Positions 11,308 to 23,405 of a stretch of 64,000 nt of DNA are shown here, piece after piece. The position numbers and the translations under genes are program-made. Within the stretch, counting starts at the first letter, position 1; every line of letters begins with the position of its first letter. Source of the DNA: Zygnema cylindricum (taxonomy: Eukaryota > Streptophyta > Zygnematophyceae > Zygnematales > Zygnemataceae); assembly GCA_037447655.1 (NCBI GenBank), contig JBBHKE010002020.1, forward strand, positions 84,595 to 148,594, read 5' to 3'. The notes under the pieces are model-generated. The model ran no database searches. It saw nothing but the letters and a program-made list of their open reading frames with translations, and had not been told where the DNA came from.

Positions 11308-14300
11308 CTGCACAACAACAATCCGAAATTGATAGAAACAGCATTGACAGTTAAGAAGAGACCTTTGCCTTTCTCGAAGAACTAACATCCATTTCCGTTT
11401 GCAGAACTAAATTTTGTTGTGACACTAGCTTGATAAATTAGGATGCAGGCAGTCATTCAAATTACAATAAAACCTTTTGGTATCTCTCACAAGCGTTTGC
11501 TGTTTGACACAAAACAACTTAAGCTTATTACAACAAGGTTACTCATGAAGTTGAGAAATTTGTATCCGAACACAAAATGTAAAGCTGAAATCTTGAACAT
11601 GCTTCTTAAGGACTCCAAGAATAACAGTGGAGCACAGAAAAACAGCCCCACCCGGAAGGTCCATGCAGCTGTGCCAAGCACCACAACATCAGATGTGTTG
11701 GAGAACACCGGCCAATCAGAGTTACCCTTCACGGATGAGTGCGAACAACCAAATTCGCCATCTGTGAAAGTGCCCTCCATCCAGTAGAATCTTAATTGCA
11801 GACTAGTCCCACTTTGAGGGTCAAACACAGAAAACTCTCGGTTTCCATGAAACTTTCCAGTAAAACTTCCTGCAATAATAGACAATGGTAGAAGAGGGGA
11901 AAGTCAGATAAAAAATGATACTCAATAAAGAAAACCTGACGTCAAATGTTTTGGTAACAGTCTATTCACAGAACCTATCGGTCATGCGTTTTGATAGATG
12001 ATTACAACAGACTTTTAGCAGCTGAAACAGATCATGCTACACTGTGAATCGCTATTAGGGTTAAGAAATAATTAATGTAAAGAAACAATTAGTATTACTA
12101 TCTCTATTTTGGCTTATTAAGGCTAATTGTGATTCACGGTGTAGTTGATCTTGCAGGTATTGGTTGGACACTATTCTTGCTATTCTGTTGAACCACCCAA
12201 AGACAATTCTTGTGAAGCAGTGAAAAAAAGGTGCAAAGATGTCTTTATATTTCTACATACAAAAAGGGAAAAAGAATTTGATTTAGGAACTATAACAATC
12301 AATTTGAACATTTAATTTTCTAGCAAAAAATTGTAGGAATTCACCCACGAAAAAACATGAAATTTTTTTTGGGGCTAATAACACATTGCCCAAATCAAAA
12401 TTTGAATTAACGATCAAATTTAGCTTTGGCCACATAATATTCAAATCATCTGTTTTAGTGTAAGTTCACATTTAAGATGACCCACAGAATTTGTTGAGCC
12501 AAACTCAAAGAATAACTACTTTCAATTAGTATGTACCATACTCAACTTTCAATTATGCGAACCATTTTGCCTGGTTAAAGATTATCCTCTCCTCCCAAAA
12601 AATTCAGCTCCACTCCACTTACAAAAAATATTTCTTGGGAATAAAAGGAATTACTTTAAAACGACCATCTCTAAAAAGGGTCCACAGAGCTTGAGAAGAA
12701 CCAATGCCAAACAACAAAGTACATGCTTTACCCATTTGAAAAGTACACTCAAGATTGGTATGTACCCTTGCAACATAGTCCTCCCTCTGTCATTCTCGGT
12801 CTATCTGTCTCTCTCCCTCCCTCTCTCGCCCTCTCAGTCTCTCTCTCCCTCGCCCTTTACCTCACCTTCACCCTCCCTCCCTCACTTCTCAAACATCATC
12901 TGGCACGGATCCATCTGATCCCGAACTCATCCTCATCTGGCACCACATCCGCCTTCCCCTTCCCCTCCCTCCCCCCCCCTCACCAAATTCATCCACCTCC
13001 TCCCTCTCCCCTCCCTCCCCTTCTCCCTCACTCCTTCTCTTCTCTTTCCTCTAGTTGAGCCACAAATGTTCTCACCCAGCAATTGAGTGACTTATGATAT
13101 ATACCATATTGATGACCATATATCCAAATCAGAAGTGATCACCTTTAAGTAGCATATGAAGATGTGTAAAAAGAGCCCGTTGATGCGAGTCTCCCACAAC
13201 AGATATCTCCCGAATGCCTCGTTGAATTAAAACACTTGCAAAATTGTCCAATGATTGCAGTTGACCTACACATGCATAAGGCTGGAACTGGAGGTAAGGT
13301 CGGCTAGAAGGTGGAGGAATTCCATGAACCCTATATCTTGTCCTGAGATCCACGAGGAGATTTCGTCCTAACCGAACCTTAAGATTCAAGCTCCTGACAG
13401 ATTGTTCGTTCACATCCCGTCTGTCCACCCAGCGTCCCACGTGTCCTATAGTGCATGGTGTTTGAAGTGTCTTCTCCTCATATTCCTCTACCTCCACCTC
13501 CAACATAACCAAACGTCGGGAGGTCGTGCCGCCAGTCCCTTCTTCCCTGACAATTTGAAACACAATGAAGCATCACCACGATTGCTATGTAGAGTTCATA
13601 AGCACTTTCCTACGAATTTTCCAAGGTTCTTTTCCAAGGTTACTAGGACATTTTTAGAAGTTTTCAAGGTAATTTGTGGTTTTTTTGGGTTATCTAGGGT
13701 GTGACATCGCATTCTCGAGAAGAAGACATCAATAACTGGTCCCCGGTTAAGTCATGTTGGTGTCATTCTGTCAATTTTTAGACACACAAAGAACTTAACA
13801 AACTCTAAATGTGTCTTTCATAGCCCCGTTATGTAATGGAAAGTTACTCACGACTTGTGAGTAAAACTTAAGTGCTAATACACTTTGATTTTTTGACTAA
13901 CCGTGGGATACTCACATAACTGTAAAATTGCTTACAAAATGCAAGCTATTTTGATAGTGTAATCAAGCTTTCAAAAAATAAAGGTCCCTTGACTTAAAGC
14001 ATCACATTGGAAGGCCGAAAGAAAGGATGCCGATGATCTCATTTCTCCCCTTCCCTTCTTTTCTTGACCTTAAGACTTACAAGCAACAGTCGCAGTCGAT
14101 GGTGAGAATGTACTTGCCAGCATCCCATGTTTGATAGCTGACATCAAAAGAAGAACCACTTCCTTCGAAATTCAATGAGCTGGAAACTGAACCATGCACA
14201 AGGGCTGGGCCTGGACAAACAAAAAATGACAAGTTATCACCCAAATGATAACAAAAGGGTAAAAGACTGCAATTATGAACAATCGTCGTCAGCATTTTTA

Positions 14301-17300
14301 AAGTGACTACCATGCAATAGCATCAACAATGGCATTAAATTTCAAGCATAAATTGGAAGTTCCAGAACAGATGACTTGGACAAAGTGGTCACAAGTCATC
14401 AAGAGTGGTACAAGGCCAGGAGGAAGTCAATATATTCGACCTGTGCTCATTGTGGGGTTTAAACGATAAGCCCTAAACATGCAATCGTCTAAAAATTCGT
14501 TCAAACGTTTAAACCTTGTTTCAGTTGTTTAAACATCTTTTCACCGTCAATTATAAAGTCACAAACAGATGTGAAACATTGAAACTCCATAGACCTTGAT
14601 AAAGTTGTCCACATCACTTTCATTCAGTGGAACTCAAGCAATAAATTTCAACATTCATATTTGTATCTGTGGAATTTCGGGTTTGGCTTCAAAATTCAAT
14701 GACATTTTAAATTCCACATTTCAATGGATCTTGAACTTCACCATCGACCAATATATGTTCAATATTGGACACGTTAAGACGCTGGAATTGAACTGCCATT
14801 CTGTCAAAATTCCATCTGATCGAAAAACATAAAATAAATATTGCATGGCGTTTGACGAGAACAACAAAAAAAATGGCTTGGAATTCAAAAGCTCAATTTT
14901 AGCGTTAGTAATTTTTCTTTGCAAATTATCTATCATCCATTAGAAATTTGTAAATTAAAGAGGAGAAAAAAAATGAAAATTGAAGATAAAAACTAATTAA
15001 AATGTTTTCTTCCAAAGGTTATGCGCCAACTATCTGATTGAAACTTGATGAAAAGAAGAAAAACGAAACAAAACACATGTTTGAAACTTTTGGAAATATA
15101 GAAGTTCAAACGAAAAATAAATGTCGTTTAACCTTTTCAACATTAATTTAGTTTAACCACATAAAGCACATGAAGTTCACCTTGATGAATTGGTTTATCC
15201 TTTTTGATCAGCGTTACCTTTAAAAAAAATATTTGTTATGTCACCCAGTAAACATTGCATATTTATTGTCTTTGATCTAAAACATAGAGCTATCATGCGT
15301 CAATTTTTTTAATTTTTTAGGAATATGCATTATTTTTTCATAATTTTGAACTTTTCGTAAATTTCGTATACTTTTCGGAAGAAATTTGAAAAAGTGACGT
15401 TGCGTCACTTTTTTGCGCGAAATTTGACGAGATACTTTCCGCAAACCCTAAAAAATTTGTAAAAGTGACATTGGGAGACTTTTCGCGCAAAATTTAACGA
15501 GGTTCAGGACGATTATGAAAATAAATTCTAAGCGGCGGATATTGCTATTTACACAAAACGTCGACATTTCATCGGACGGACGAGATGATCCCGCAGACAA
15601 CCCAAATCGACATAGTTATTTTTGACGCGGCCGACTTTGTTGTTACGTCACAGTCTGGTGAAAGTCAATGTCAATCAACACATTTTATAGACAATGCATT
15701 TGTTCCATGCAAATATTCATTATTTTTTGGGTTGTTATACCATGCGCTTGATGCGCATGAGACCCCCTTGATCTAAAATATAGGACTAAGAAAGCATTAC
15801 TCATAATCTACACTAACCTACTGCAGAGCTGACCGATAAACTATACTTGGGCCGAATACGGCCTAGAGGTCAACTAACCCAAAGTTTAGATTCCAAGAGT
15901 GTTGCCTCCTGGTTTGAAACTCACCAGTAAGAATAACCATAAACTCTCGTGTCCCTGGAAACCACCTATCGAAATAAATATCAGAAGCAAAACGGACTTG
16001 AAATCGGCACGAGATTCCGGAGATGCATTTCCGACAGCCATCACCTGAATCACCAAAATTCTTGCAATAAGAACTCAGAAAAAAGAACAAAAACAGGAGT
16101 GCGTGCAATAGAGGTAAAGGACGTTAAAATTGAAGGATAAAACCTATTGAATGCATTTCTTGAACATTAGCAACAAAATGACTGACATATTCTGCAATCC
16201 ACATTCACCTTCTTGAGAGGATCGATCTCACACTGGAGTGTGTAGGAACTAACAAACATACGCAAGCGGATGCATAAACTCACCGACAGCAATACACTCA
16301 AAAAACAAGCACCATAACAAGGTCTCGGCCAAATACACATACGTCAAATCGAAGCATTTATTACCGTCACTCTTACTAAGTTCTTTCTTACCTACATCCT
16401 TTGTAAGCTTAGCTTACAATTGCATGATTGCATTAACTACCGCCTGACCACCCTAATTTACCCACTTTACCTTAGACCACAGATACAAGAAACTGCCTGA
16501 AACATACTAATGGACAAACAAACATACTAATGGACAAAGACTGTTACACATGGCAAAACATGGACCATTGAAACTGTTAGAATTTGCAATGTGCGGAATC
16601 AATGTCCAATGTCCAATGTCCAATGTCAATGTCAATGTCAATTTCTTAATGTTGGTTCGTAAGTAATGTGGTTAAGTTTGGTCGCTTGTCACGTCGCAAA
16701 TTTTGTTTCGTTCGGTTTCATTGGTACTTTTTCGTATATACAATTCATTTTGTTTCGTTTTTTTTGTGCAAGTTAAGTTTTCGGTAGAGGACTTTTAATA
16801 GTTTCGTTTCCAAGTAGCTTCGATTCGCGTCGGTCCTAATTTTGTAAGTTGAACGTGTCGTTCGCAGATTAGATTTTTGAGATAGACTTAATTTGCGGCG
16901 AGTTAAAAAGCCATCTTGTGAGTGAGTGACAGTGTATGAGTTAATGTACAAAAAGACTGGGTTAAATATGAGTGTATTTTGCCGAGAGCACACCTTATCT
17001 CTATGTTGTGTTTATGAGCATTCAAAGTATGTAATATGAGTTGGTGATGATTTGTCAAGTTATATTTACTTCTGCATTGAGTAATTTTCAGTGTTTGTGA
17101 ACAATCCGTTTTAGTGTGGATCTTATCAATTGGTATCCGAGCTAGATTGGCTCTATATCCAACCGGCAAATTGAGGATCGAATGTGATAGTCACGGGGGG
17201 GAAGAAGAGGAACACACCCTCTCTCGCGGACCGAGGATGACTATAAAAACCTCGAGATATACGCCGACTCCTGAAACGCTCTCGAGAACAAAGCGAAAGA

Positions 17301-20300
17301 GATTTCGGTCTCAGTGGAGAATTTGTCCCAAATTTCTTTTCACTACCGGCTGATCTCTTTGGATTTGACAGATATAAGGATAAATAAAGTTACCATGTCG
17401 TAAGATGGAGACACACATACGAGTGGTTGAAATTTATGGAAAAAGGCAAAAGGGAAAAATGTTTTAGTGAAAGAAGAATCAGAGGGCAGCTCTAGTTTTA
17501 GCTCTATTTCTAACAACTCAGATAGTTCGAATAAAGATAAAAAATAACAAAAAGAGAGGAGAAGAAAGGGGAGGAAAAGGTAGAAGACGATCTAGATTCT
17601 GATAGTGAGTTGGAAGGAGAAGAGGATTTTTGAATGGGCGGCAAACAGGTCCTCCTCAACAAATCTAACTATGCAATTGGAAAGAAGAACATCAAGGCAA
17701 GCTCATTTTGAAGAAAGTTATAGAAGATCGTGAATGGCGAGAAGAAAATGTCAAAATTTCCGAAGGTGAGCAAATTGTGGAAATTGAAAGATTTGCCGAC
17801 CGCCAATGGATTGATCCAAAGTTGTACCGGATCAGTCCACGATCATTTTCCTACTCATAACACCGCAAGTGAATGTTGGAAGGCATTAAAAAAACAAATT
17901 GAGAAAGAATTCAAAGATAAGGCCAATTATGTTTTTAAGGAATTTATTCAATGTAAGTAAAACCAAAATGAGTCTATAAATGATAGAGTGAAGAGATTCA
18001 ATATAATGGTAGAACAATTGATTAGTCTTGGTAGAGTCATACCGGAAAGTGATATGTTACACGTGTTCTTAACCGGATTATCGAAAAGATTTTCTACATC
18101 TAGCGAGATAATCTAATCTAAAGGAAAACTACACTCACGTCTAGTGAGATAATCCAATCTAAGAGGAAAAACGACATTTGAGGGTGCAGTTACTTCAAAA
18201 TTGTTGAGAAGTCTGAAAAGAGTCAAGGTAAAGGTTTGGGAAATAGTTGGAACCACAATGTAAATTCCTCGGATTCCCTGAATCTAAATTTGTAACGCGG
18301 AAGACGGGGTATGAGAGGAAACTTTAGAGGTAGAGGTAGAGATAGCGGTCAAAATGTCAGAATCTAGTAGGATTTACATTAAAAAGGCTACCTCTTCTAA
18401 CGTGATTTTCCTAAATGTGATAAGATGGGACAGTTTGTAACCGGGTACCCCTACAAAGAGAAGTAATGCAATGTTTTTCGTACGTGGGAACACAATCCTT
18501 TGATGTTTCCAACGAGGTGGGAATTCCATTTATTACGTAGATTGAGGAAAAAGACAAGAACGAGGCCGAGGACGAAGACGCGGAGGCGGTCGTGGCCAAC
18601 AGAGAGGAGTCGGACAACAAGGGAATTACAAGGACTTCCAAATGACATCGGGGAGTGATTTCAAAGTTTTGCAATTTTACTGGACGGGAAAACCGGCGCA
18701 ATTCTGAATTCGGTTTTAAGCAATCATTGTGTAACGGATTGGATTATTGATACCAATGCCACACATCATGTTTGCAAGGACTTAAGTTGGTTTTTTATAT
18801 TAAAATACTCACAGTTTCAAAGAATATTAACTCAGCAATCGGGCATGTGATTCCAGTAGATACCGTTGAATCGGTCTGCCTTGATTTGCTCGTAAAAGAT
18901 AAGAGTGGAAAAGTTAGAGTGACTAAACCTAAATAAGACGATCTGCTTTTTATTTTACATTTTTGTGATTGTTTACGATTTTTCTCGAAAAAGATGGGTA
19001 TACCTTTCAAAAAGGGAAGTTGGACGCCTTAGAAAGTCTTAGAAACCTGTCGTGATGGCAGAGGGAGAAACGGACAAAAAAATGAAAGTTGTGAAAGTGG
19101 ATAATGGCGGAGAAATCGTACCATTTAAGGAGTTTTGTGAGGAGCGGGGAGTTAAGCAGCAACAATTGTCGCGTACTCGCTCGACTTTAAGTTCGCTCAA
19201 CTTAAAGTAACCGAGAGGAAATAGGATGTTGTAAGAAATGGTGTTTGCAATGCTTCATAGCACGAACCACGAAGTTTTGTTGTGGACAGACGCCATCTTA
19301 CGGCCAATTAAGTTTGCAATCGACGGTTGACTTCGGTTTCCAGCAAAAAAATGGCCGAGGAACTTAGAAGTGGACAGCTTTAGTCCATAGGCATCTTCAA
19401 ATTTGGGGTTGCCGTGCAACTGGCTTTACTGACACAAAAAAAGCGGACCTTCAAGTCTAGTCTATGGAGTTGGATTAGAATTTTTGTCGGGTACAATACG
19501 AATTCAAATCAGTATCATATCTTCATTCCAATAACACAAAACGTTGGCGCGAAGATCTAAAGGCGGCCATGGAGTTTTTGAGCGGCAAGAAGTGGAGTTC
19601 CGTTTTTGAGGAGTTTCGTTCAGACAAGTTTGAAGCGGCTTATTCGTTGGATGGAGAAGAAGATGACTCTGCCGTATCGAACGGGAAACAAAAATCTAGG
19701 AAAGTGCCTATTTTCTGCAAAATCTGATTCCAAATCCGTTCTGAGTGATAACAAATCAGAAAGCTCTAAACATTTCGTAGAAAATTAGATTAGTAATAAA
19801 AGTTTGCCATCAATTTTTGAAAAAAGTGAAAAAATGCTATGGAATAAGAAATGATTGTGAGGAGAAGTAATCGAGAAAATAAGGGAAAGGCACTTGAGAA
19901 ATTTTAGTTGGTGATAAATCTCATCTTTTAGTTTAGAGGCTAAATTGAACGAGTTTCTCTTGAAGCAATTACTGCAAGAGTTTGAAGTGATTATCCAAAA
20001 TCTTATCTCGAAGCTAGAAATTTTAGGTGATTGGGAGTCTAAGTGTAAAGGTTCTTTTGATAAGGAATTCAAATGATTGTTGATAACCAAACATTGAGGA
20101 AGTAGAATTACTTGAAAGGAAAAAGGCCATTGATGCAAAATAAGTATTTAAGACTAAAATCGGTGTTTTGGGTGAAATTATTACGTCCAAAGTCGGAACA
20201 GTGTGTAAGGGATTTCAGTAGAAAGAGGGAGGTAATATCACTGAGACCTATGCTCACGTGGTTAAACGTAATTCTTTGAGGATGACCATCACATTGGCGG

Positions 20301-23215
20301 CGGCAGGAATAAAGATATGTATCAGATGGATGTGGACACCTAATAGAGATCTTAAGGAGAATGTGTACATGAAGGCTTTAGAATATAAACCCGGTTAGAA
20401 ATTGTTGTTTTGATTGAAGCAAGCACCGAGGACTTGGTATTTACGGTTACATAAAGTTTTCATTGATTTTGGATATGTGAGAACAGATTGCAATTTTCGT
20501 GTGTATGTGAAGGGATTGGAGTTGGTCAAATTATTTTTGGTGAATACATTAGTGATTTAATTATTGTTTCGGATAGTTTGGATAAAATTGAAAAATTGAA
20601 CTATTATTCGAAGAAACTTATCAAGGTGGCACATATGGATTATATTTTAGGCCTCGAGGTGATAAGAAATGAATCTAGTTGTATTAAACTTAGTCAACAA
20701 CAAAATTATAAGGAATTTTTGACTCGAATTTGTATGCTAAACTCAAGCCCCTCAATTCACCTCTGGGTCCAGAAATTACAGCTTAACAAATTGGAAAATG
20801 AGGAAATTGTTGATCTACCTTAGACCGGATATTTCTGTTGTTGTTTTGGTAGTCAACAGGATAGTTAGCAGAAATAGTAAGGCCCTGAAAAAGCAACATT
20901 GAAAATTTGTGAAGCAGATTTTCAAGTATTTGGCAAGTTGATTGGACATTGGATTGGTTTTCCAAATAAGAAATGCTTTGGATTATTTGGATAGAGCGAC
21001 GCTCACTGGGTTGGTAATTTGGACACGGGAAAGTATACTTCAGGTTATGCTGTCAAGTTGAGTGGAACGGCAATTTCATGGAACTCTCGATAGAGCCCAC
21101 GATGGCTTTGGGTTCGATTGAAGCAGAGTATAGGGCGGCATGTCATGCAACAAAAGCTTCAATTTGGATTAAGATGTTGTGTGAACTAGGAATTTCTGCT
21201 AAATTTTCCCTACCATGTCACACCGGGACAACTGCGCCACTCTTTCTGAAACTTGAAGTAGTTCGATGCCTCAGGTAAGTTCCTTTTGTATGTTGCAGAT
21301 GTGTGTCATAACAAAGATCTTATAAACAATTGCGGAAAATGGGGCCAGCAAACTCTCCCACGATTTTTTTTTCAGATACACTTAGGACTCCAAATGATAC
21401 TAGGTTCGACCTCTTGAACTTCACATTATCCTCTCGGTGGATATTTAGTCCAAAGAATTCTTTGAAATTCGAATTTCGCCTACTCTTGCTCCTAGTCGAT
21501 TGAATTTTGACAAAGTTTTGGACAAGTGACAGTTTCGGCAGATCAACATTCAGGACGAAAAATATTTCTAACAAATCAACGTACTCGACAAATGAACATT
21601 TTTGGAGCCAAAATTTGTGACAAATGAATGTATTTTACAAGTGAAGTGTTTTGACATCATTTTTGACAAAGTGGACGTTTTTGATATGAACATTTGTCAC
21701 AAATGAACGTTTTTAATGACATTTTTGTCAAATGTATATTTTTTAGCAATTCACATTTTTTGAGAAATGAACATTTTTGATAAATTTATGAAAGTTGATA
21801 TTTTTTTACAACACGACATTTTCGAGAAATAGATTTTTTTGACATGAATGTTGTCGACAAGTGAGCAAGTTTGAGAAATGGACAGTTTGGTCAACTAACG
21901 TTTTGACAGATAAGCTTTTCAGCATCTTGATGCCATTTGCAGGAAAATATCAATATGTCAATAAAGTCAATATTATAATTGTCAACATTGTTCAAATGTT
22001 AAATATGGTAATAATTGTATGCAAACAACCATAACCCTAACCTTTACTTTTGTTAAGGTTATGGCTAATTTTTTTTGCACAATGACATGGTACAATTAGA
22101 GTTAAACACATCAATTCTTGTGTTTTTGTTTTAACCTAAAATCGTACATTAAGACAGTTTAGTTAAGTGGCCCATGGTGGAACCACGTTGGCAGGTCATA
22201 ATGTACTGTAGTTAATTTTAGTAAAGTGTGCACGCAAAAAAACTCATACAGCGACGAGCGGTGGCGCAAATCATTGGATTTTCACGCACTGGACTTCCAC
22301 TCTCTCTAAAAAAATAAAAACAAATCTTGAACGCCCCCCAATTTAAACAAACACTTCAAAAAACACCGGCAAATTTCTAAACTTGTAAGATTAAAAATTG
22401 TAATTAATTGTAATTAATTGTAAGTAATTGTAATTAATGTAAAAAAATGTAATTTCTAAAAAGGAAGATCGATCTCGCTAGAAGCTACGATAACAGTACC
22501 CAATTTATATGCAAGAAGCTCCTCCTAGTATGAAATCTTAGGAATGCATTGTCTAGACCTGGTCCATGTTCATATTTCATTTCAAGACATTGTAGTAAAA
22601 ATGATTAGAAAAATAGTGCAACTGGCAAACCTAGACGAAGAAATACATTTCAACAAAGCATTATGTTTTTCCCAAAGCTTAAATGAACAAACATCTACCC
22701 ACAAATTAAACCTAAATCCCTAAATTTCTCACCACATTGGACTATGAAGGTTATAACTACCCAAAACACACAATAACTAGAGAAAAACCTAACTTAAAAA
22801 ATATGATTTTGGTATAATGCCTGAGATGCGAATGCCATATTCCTCCCAAGTCCTACTGCTTCCTGCCTCTTGAATTATGCTCTTATAATAAATAATATTG
22901 CTCTAATAATAAATAATGCTCTCGTAATAAATAATGCTCTTATAATAAATAATGCTCTAGTCTTATAAATAATAAAACATGACTTCTTATAGAATATTGC
23001 ATACCTGCGATGCGAATGCCATATTCTTCCCAAGTCTTGTTGCTTCCAGATTCCTGAATTCTGTTCCTTAAGTACAGTCCAGGCCCGTCCCAGCATACGA
23101 CATTTTCCCGTTCGAAACCTCGCGCATCCACCGTACGATCTGCATGTGACTCAGCCACGCGGCAAGATCTTGCCACTAGCACTAGCAATACTAGAAAAGC
23201 TGCCCAACCTCCCAT
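11111..23215 (-). CDS. Secreted SGNH-hydrolase-like (NXPE/PC-esterase-type) protein with filamin/Ig-like segment; six-exon model, 3' end missing
   Basis: Six minus-strand exons were found: 23005-23215, 15925-16044, 14081-14210, 13143-13546, 11652-11869 and 11111-11307. Every junction has GT and AG, and codon phases agree across all five introns, giving about 426 residues. Exon 1 starts with a hydrophobic signal peptide (MGGWAAFLVLLVLVARS). Exons 2-3 resemble a filamin/Ig-like strand region (SYQTWDAGKYILTID). Exon 4 ends with EISVVGDSHQRALF, the GDSH block of SGNH-fold esterases such as the NXPE family. Exon 6 has FFWRSAPPFPS, resembling the family's C-terminal half. The final exon with the expected Asp/His pair was not found. 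Family assignment and role (perhaps cell-wall or matrix polysaccharide modification) are inference. Intron 1, near 7 kb, contains a copia element in the opposite orientation. Confidence 0.55.
11652..11869 (-). CDS. SGNH-like gene, exon 5
   Basis: The acceptor is TATTGCAG before 11869 and the donor is CCGG/GTGGGG after 11652. It encodes SFTGKFHGNREFSVFDPQ, then LQLRFYWMEGTF and SDVVVLGTAAWTFR. The phase joins exons 4 and 6 exactly. The plus-strand open frame over the same bases is a shadow. Confidence 0.65.
12037..12144. mobile_element. 108-bp miniature inverted-repeat element (TA-flanked) in intron
   Basis: The ends are imperfect inverted repeats, CTACACTGTGAATCGC against CTACACCGTGAATCAC, each with TA just inside the first base. 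They match the ends of the larger element at 50798-51413. It lies in the intron between exons 4 and 5 of the SGNH-like gene and has no coding capacity. Confidence 0.6.
12780..13056. repeat. CT-rich microsatellite block
   Basis: Runs of CTCTCCCTC and CCCTCCC within an intron of the SGNH-like gene. Open frames over it are composition artefacts. Confidence 0.7.
13143..13546 (-). CDS. SGNH-like gene, exon 4 (GDSH exon)
   Basis: The acceptor is AATTGTCAG before 13546 and the donor is AAAG/GTGATC after 13143. It encodes RRLVMLEVEVEEYEEK, a basic middle part, PYLQFQPYACVGQLQ and EISVVGDSHQRALFTHLHM. The Ser in GDSH would be the candidate nucleophile of an SGNH hydrolase. Confidence 0.7.
14081..14210 (-). 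CDS. SGNH-like gene, exon 3 (filamin/Ig-like end)
   Basis: The acceptor is TTGTCCAG before 14210 and the donor is GCTT/GTAAGT after 14081. It encodes PALVHGSVSSSLNF, then SSFDVSYQTWDAGKYILTID and a CDCC cluster. The Y-x-x-x-x-A-G-K-Y pattern is typical of filamin/Ig-like repeats. Confidence 0.65.
14211..15924. other. Intron 2 of the SGNH-like gene
   Basis: AT-rich, with no coding motifs on either strand. It contains a perfect hairpin at 15389-15413. Confidence 0.45.
15389..15413. other. Perfect 11-bp inverted repeat with 3-base loop
   Basis: AAAAAGTGACG, loop TTG, then CGTCACTTTTT. The flanking TTTGCGCGAAATTT is repeated in variant form (TCGCGCAAAATTT) about 75 bp downstream. Confidence 0.8.
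15925..16044 (-). CDS. SGNH-like gene, exon 2
   Basis: The acceptor is TGATTCAG before 16044 and the donor is ACTG/GTGAGT after 15925. It encodes DGCRKCISGISCRFQVRF, then SDIYFDRWFPGTREFMVIL. The phase fits exon 1 at 23005-23215 and exon 3. Confidence 0.6.
16045..16574. other. Intron 1 sequence left of the copia insertion
   Basis: No gene is seen. It includes a small palindrome CACACTGGAGTGTG near 16232. The CAATGT-rich short repeat at about 16600-16640 begins just inside the LTR to the right. Confidence 0.4.
16575..17128 (+). repeat. 5' LTR of copia element F
   Basis: It begins TGTTAGAATTTG and ends CTTATCA directly before a canonical plant copia primer site, giving a 554-bp LTR. No matching 3' LTR was found. 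Confidence 0.6.
17131..17142 (+). promoter_or_regulatory. Primer-binding site, initiator tRNA-Met 3' end type
   Basis: TGGTATCCGAGC differs at one base from TGGTATCAGAGC, the usual plant copia site complementary to the 3' end of initiator tRNA-Met. It lies two bases after the LTR. Confidence 0.75.
17143..21280 (+). pseudogene. Copia element F internal region, heavily decayed gag-pol
   Basis: Gag of the UBN2 type is visible at 17760-18110 (SECWKALKKQIEKEF near 17865, VFLTGLSKRFST near 18065). A protease trace follows (VTDWIIDTNATHHVCKDLSW near 18730). Integrase remnants run to about 19560, an RT trace (LKQAPRTWYLRLHKVF near 20415) follows, and an RNase H end (DTGKYTSGYAVKLSGTAISW near 21025, then IEAEYRAACHATK) ends the element. 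Stops and frame changes are frequent, and no 3' LTR follows 21280. It sits antisense in intron 1 of the SGNH-like gene. It is a different family from the other copia copies here. Confidence 0.7.
21281..21559. other. Spacer, no feature seen
   Basis: No motif was recognised on either strand. Confidence 0.3.
21560..21910. repeat. Degenerate minisatellite
   Basis: Variant copies of a roughly 17-25-bp unit related to ACAAATGAACATTTTTG. Confidence 0.6.
21911..22805. other. AT-rich intron sequence
   Basis: It contains a short array of TAATTGTAAT at about 22395-22440. No gene is seen. Confidence 0.4.
22806..22872 (-). pseudogene. Partial duplicate of the end of exon 1
   Basis: It encodes IIQEAGSSRTWEEYGIRISG, matching the exon-1 end IQESGSNKTWEEYGIRIAG at 23005-23063. 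It lacks the signal peptide and the upstream half, and no GT follows the duplicated end (it reads GGCATT), so it is probably not spliced. Confidence 0.65.
22873..22975. repeat. AT-rich 16-19-bp tandem repeat
   Basis: About five copies of TAATAAATAATGCTCT and variants, between exon 1 and its partial duplicate. Confidence 0.75.
23005..23215 (-). CDS. SGNH-like gene, exon 1 with signal peptide
   Basis: ATG is at 23215-23213 and the donor GCAG/GTATGC follows 23005. After the hydrophobic leader come REENVVCWDGPG-like and LYLRNRIQESG residues (exact text VVCWDGPGLYLRNRIQ). It leaves one base, in phase with exon 2. Assignment to the same gene as 15925-16044 rests on phase and orientation only. Confidence 0.5.
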
Positions 23216-23317
23216 TTGCGACCACGTATACGATTTCCCAATCCTGTCAATAACGCAATATGGGAAATATTGTACTAAGGTTGAGCCTGTCTTGAGACTC
23301 CTTTTGGTCAAAGTCTG

Positions 23318-23405
23318 GTTAATGTTTCGGTTAATGTTTCGGTTAATGTTTCGGTTAATCTGTTAATGTTTCGGTTAATCCGTTAATGATTTGGTTAATG
23401 TTTGG
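23318..23405. repeat. 12-bp tandem repeat
   Basis: About six or seven copies of GGTTAATGTTTC with variants, just upstream of exon 1. It could lie in the promoter or 5' leader. Confidence 0.75.

Noticed and set aside
16201-16245. Extra exon of the SGNH-like gene (TLQCEIDPLKK followed by GTGAAT)
   Set aside because: Its phase fits neither exon 1 nor exon 2, so it was left out of the model.
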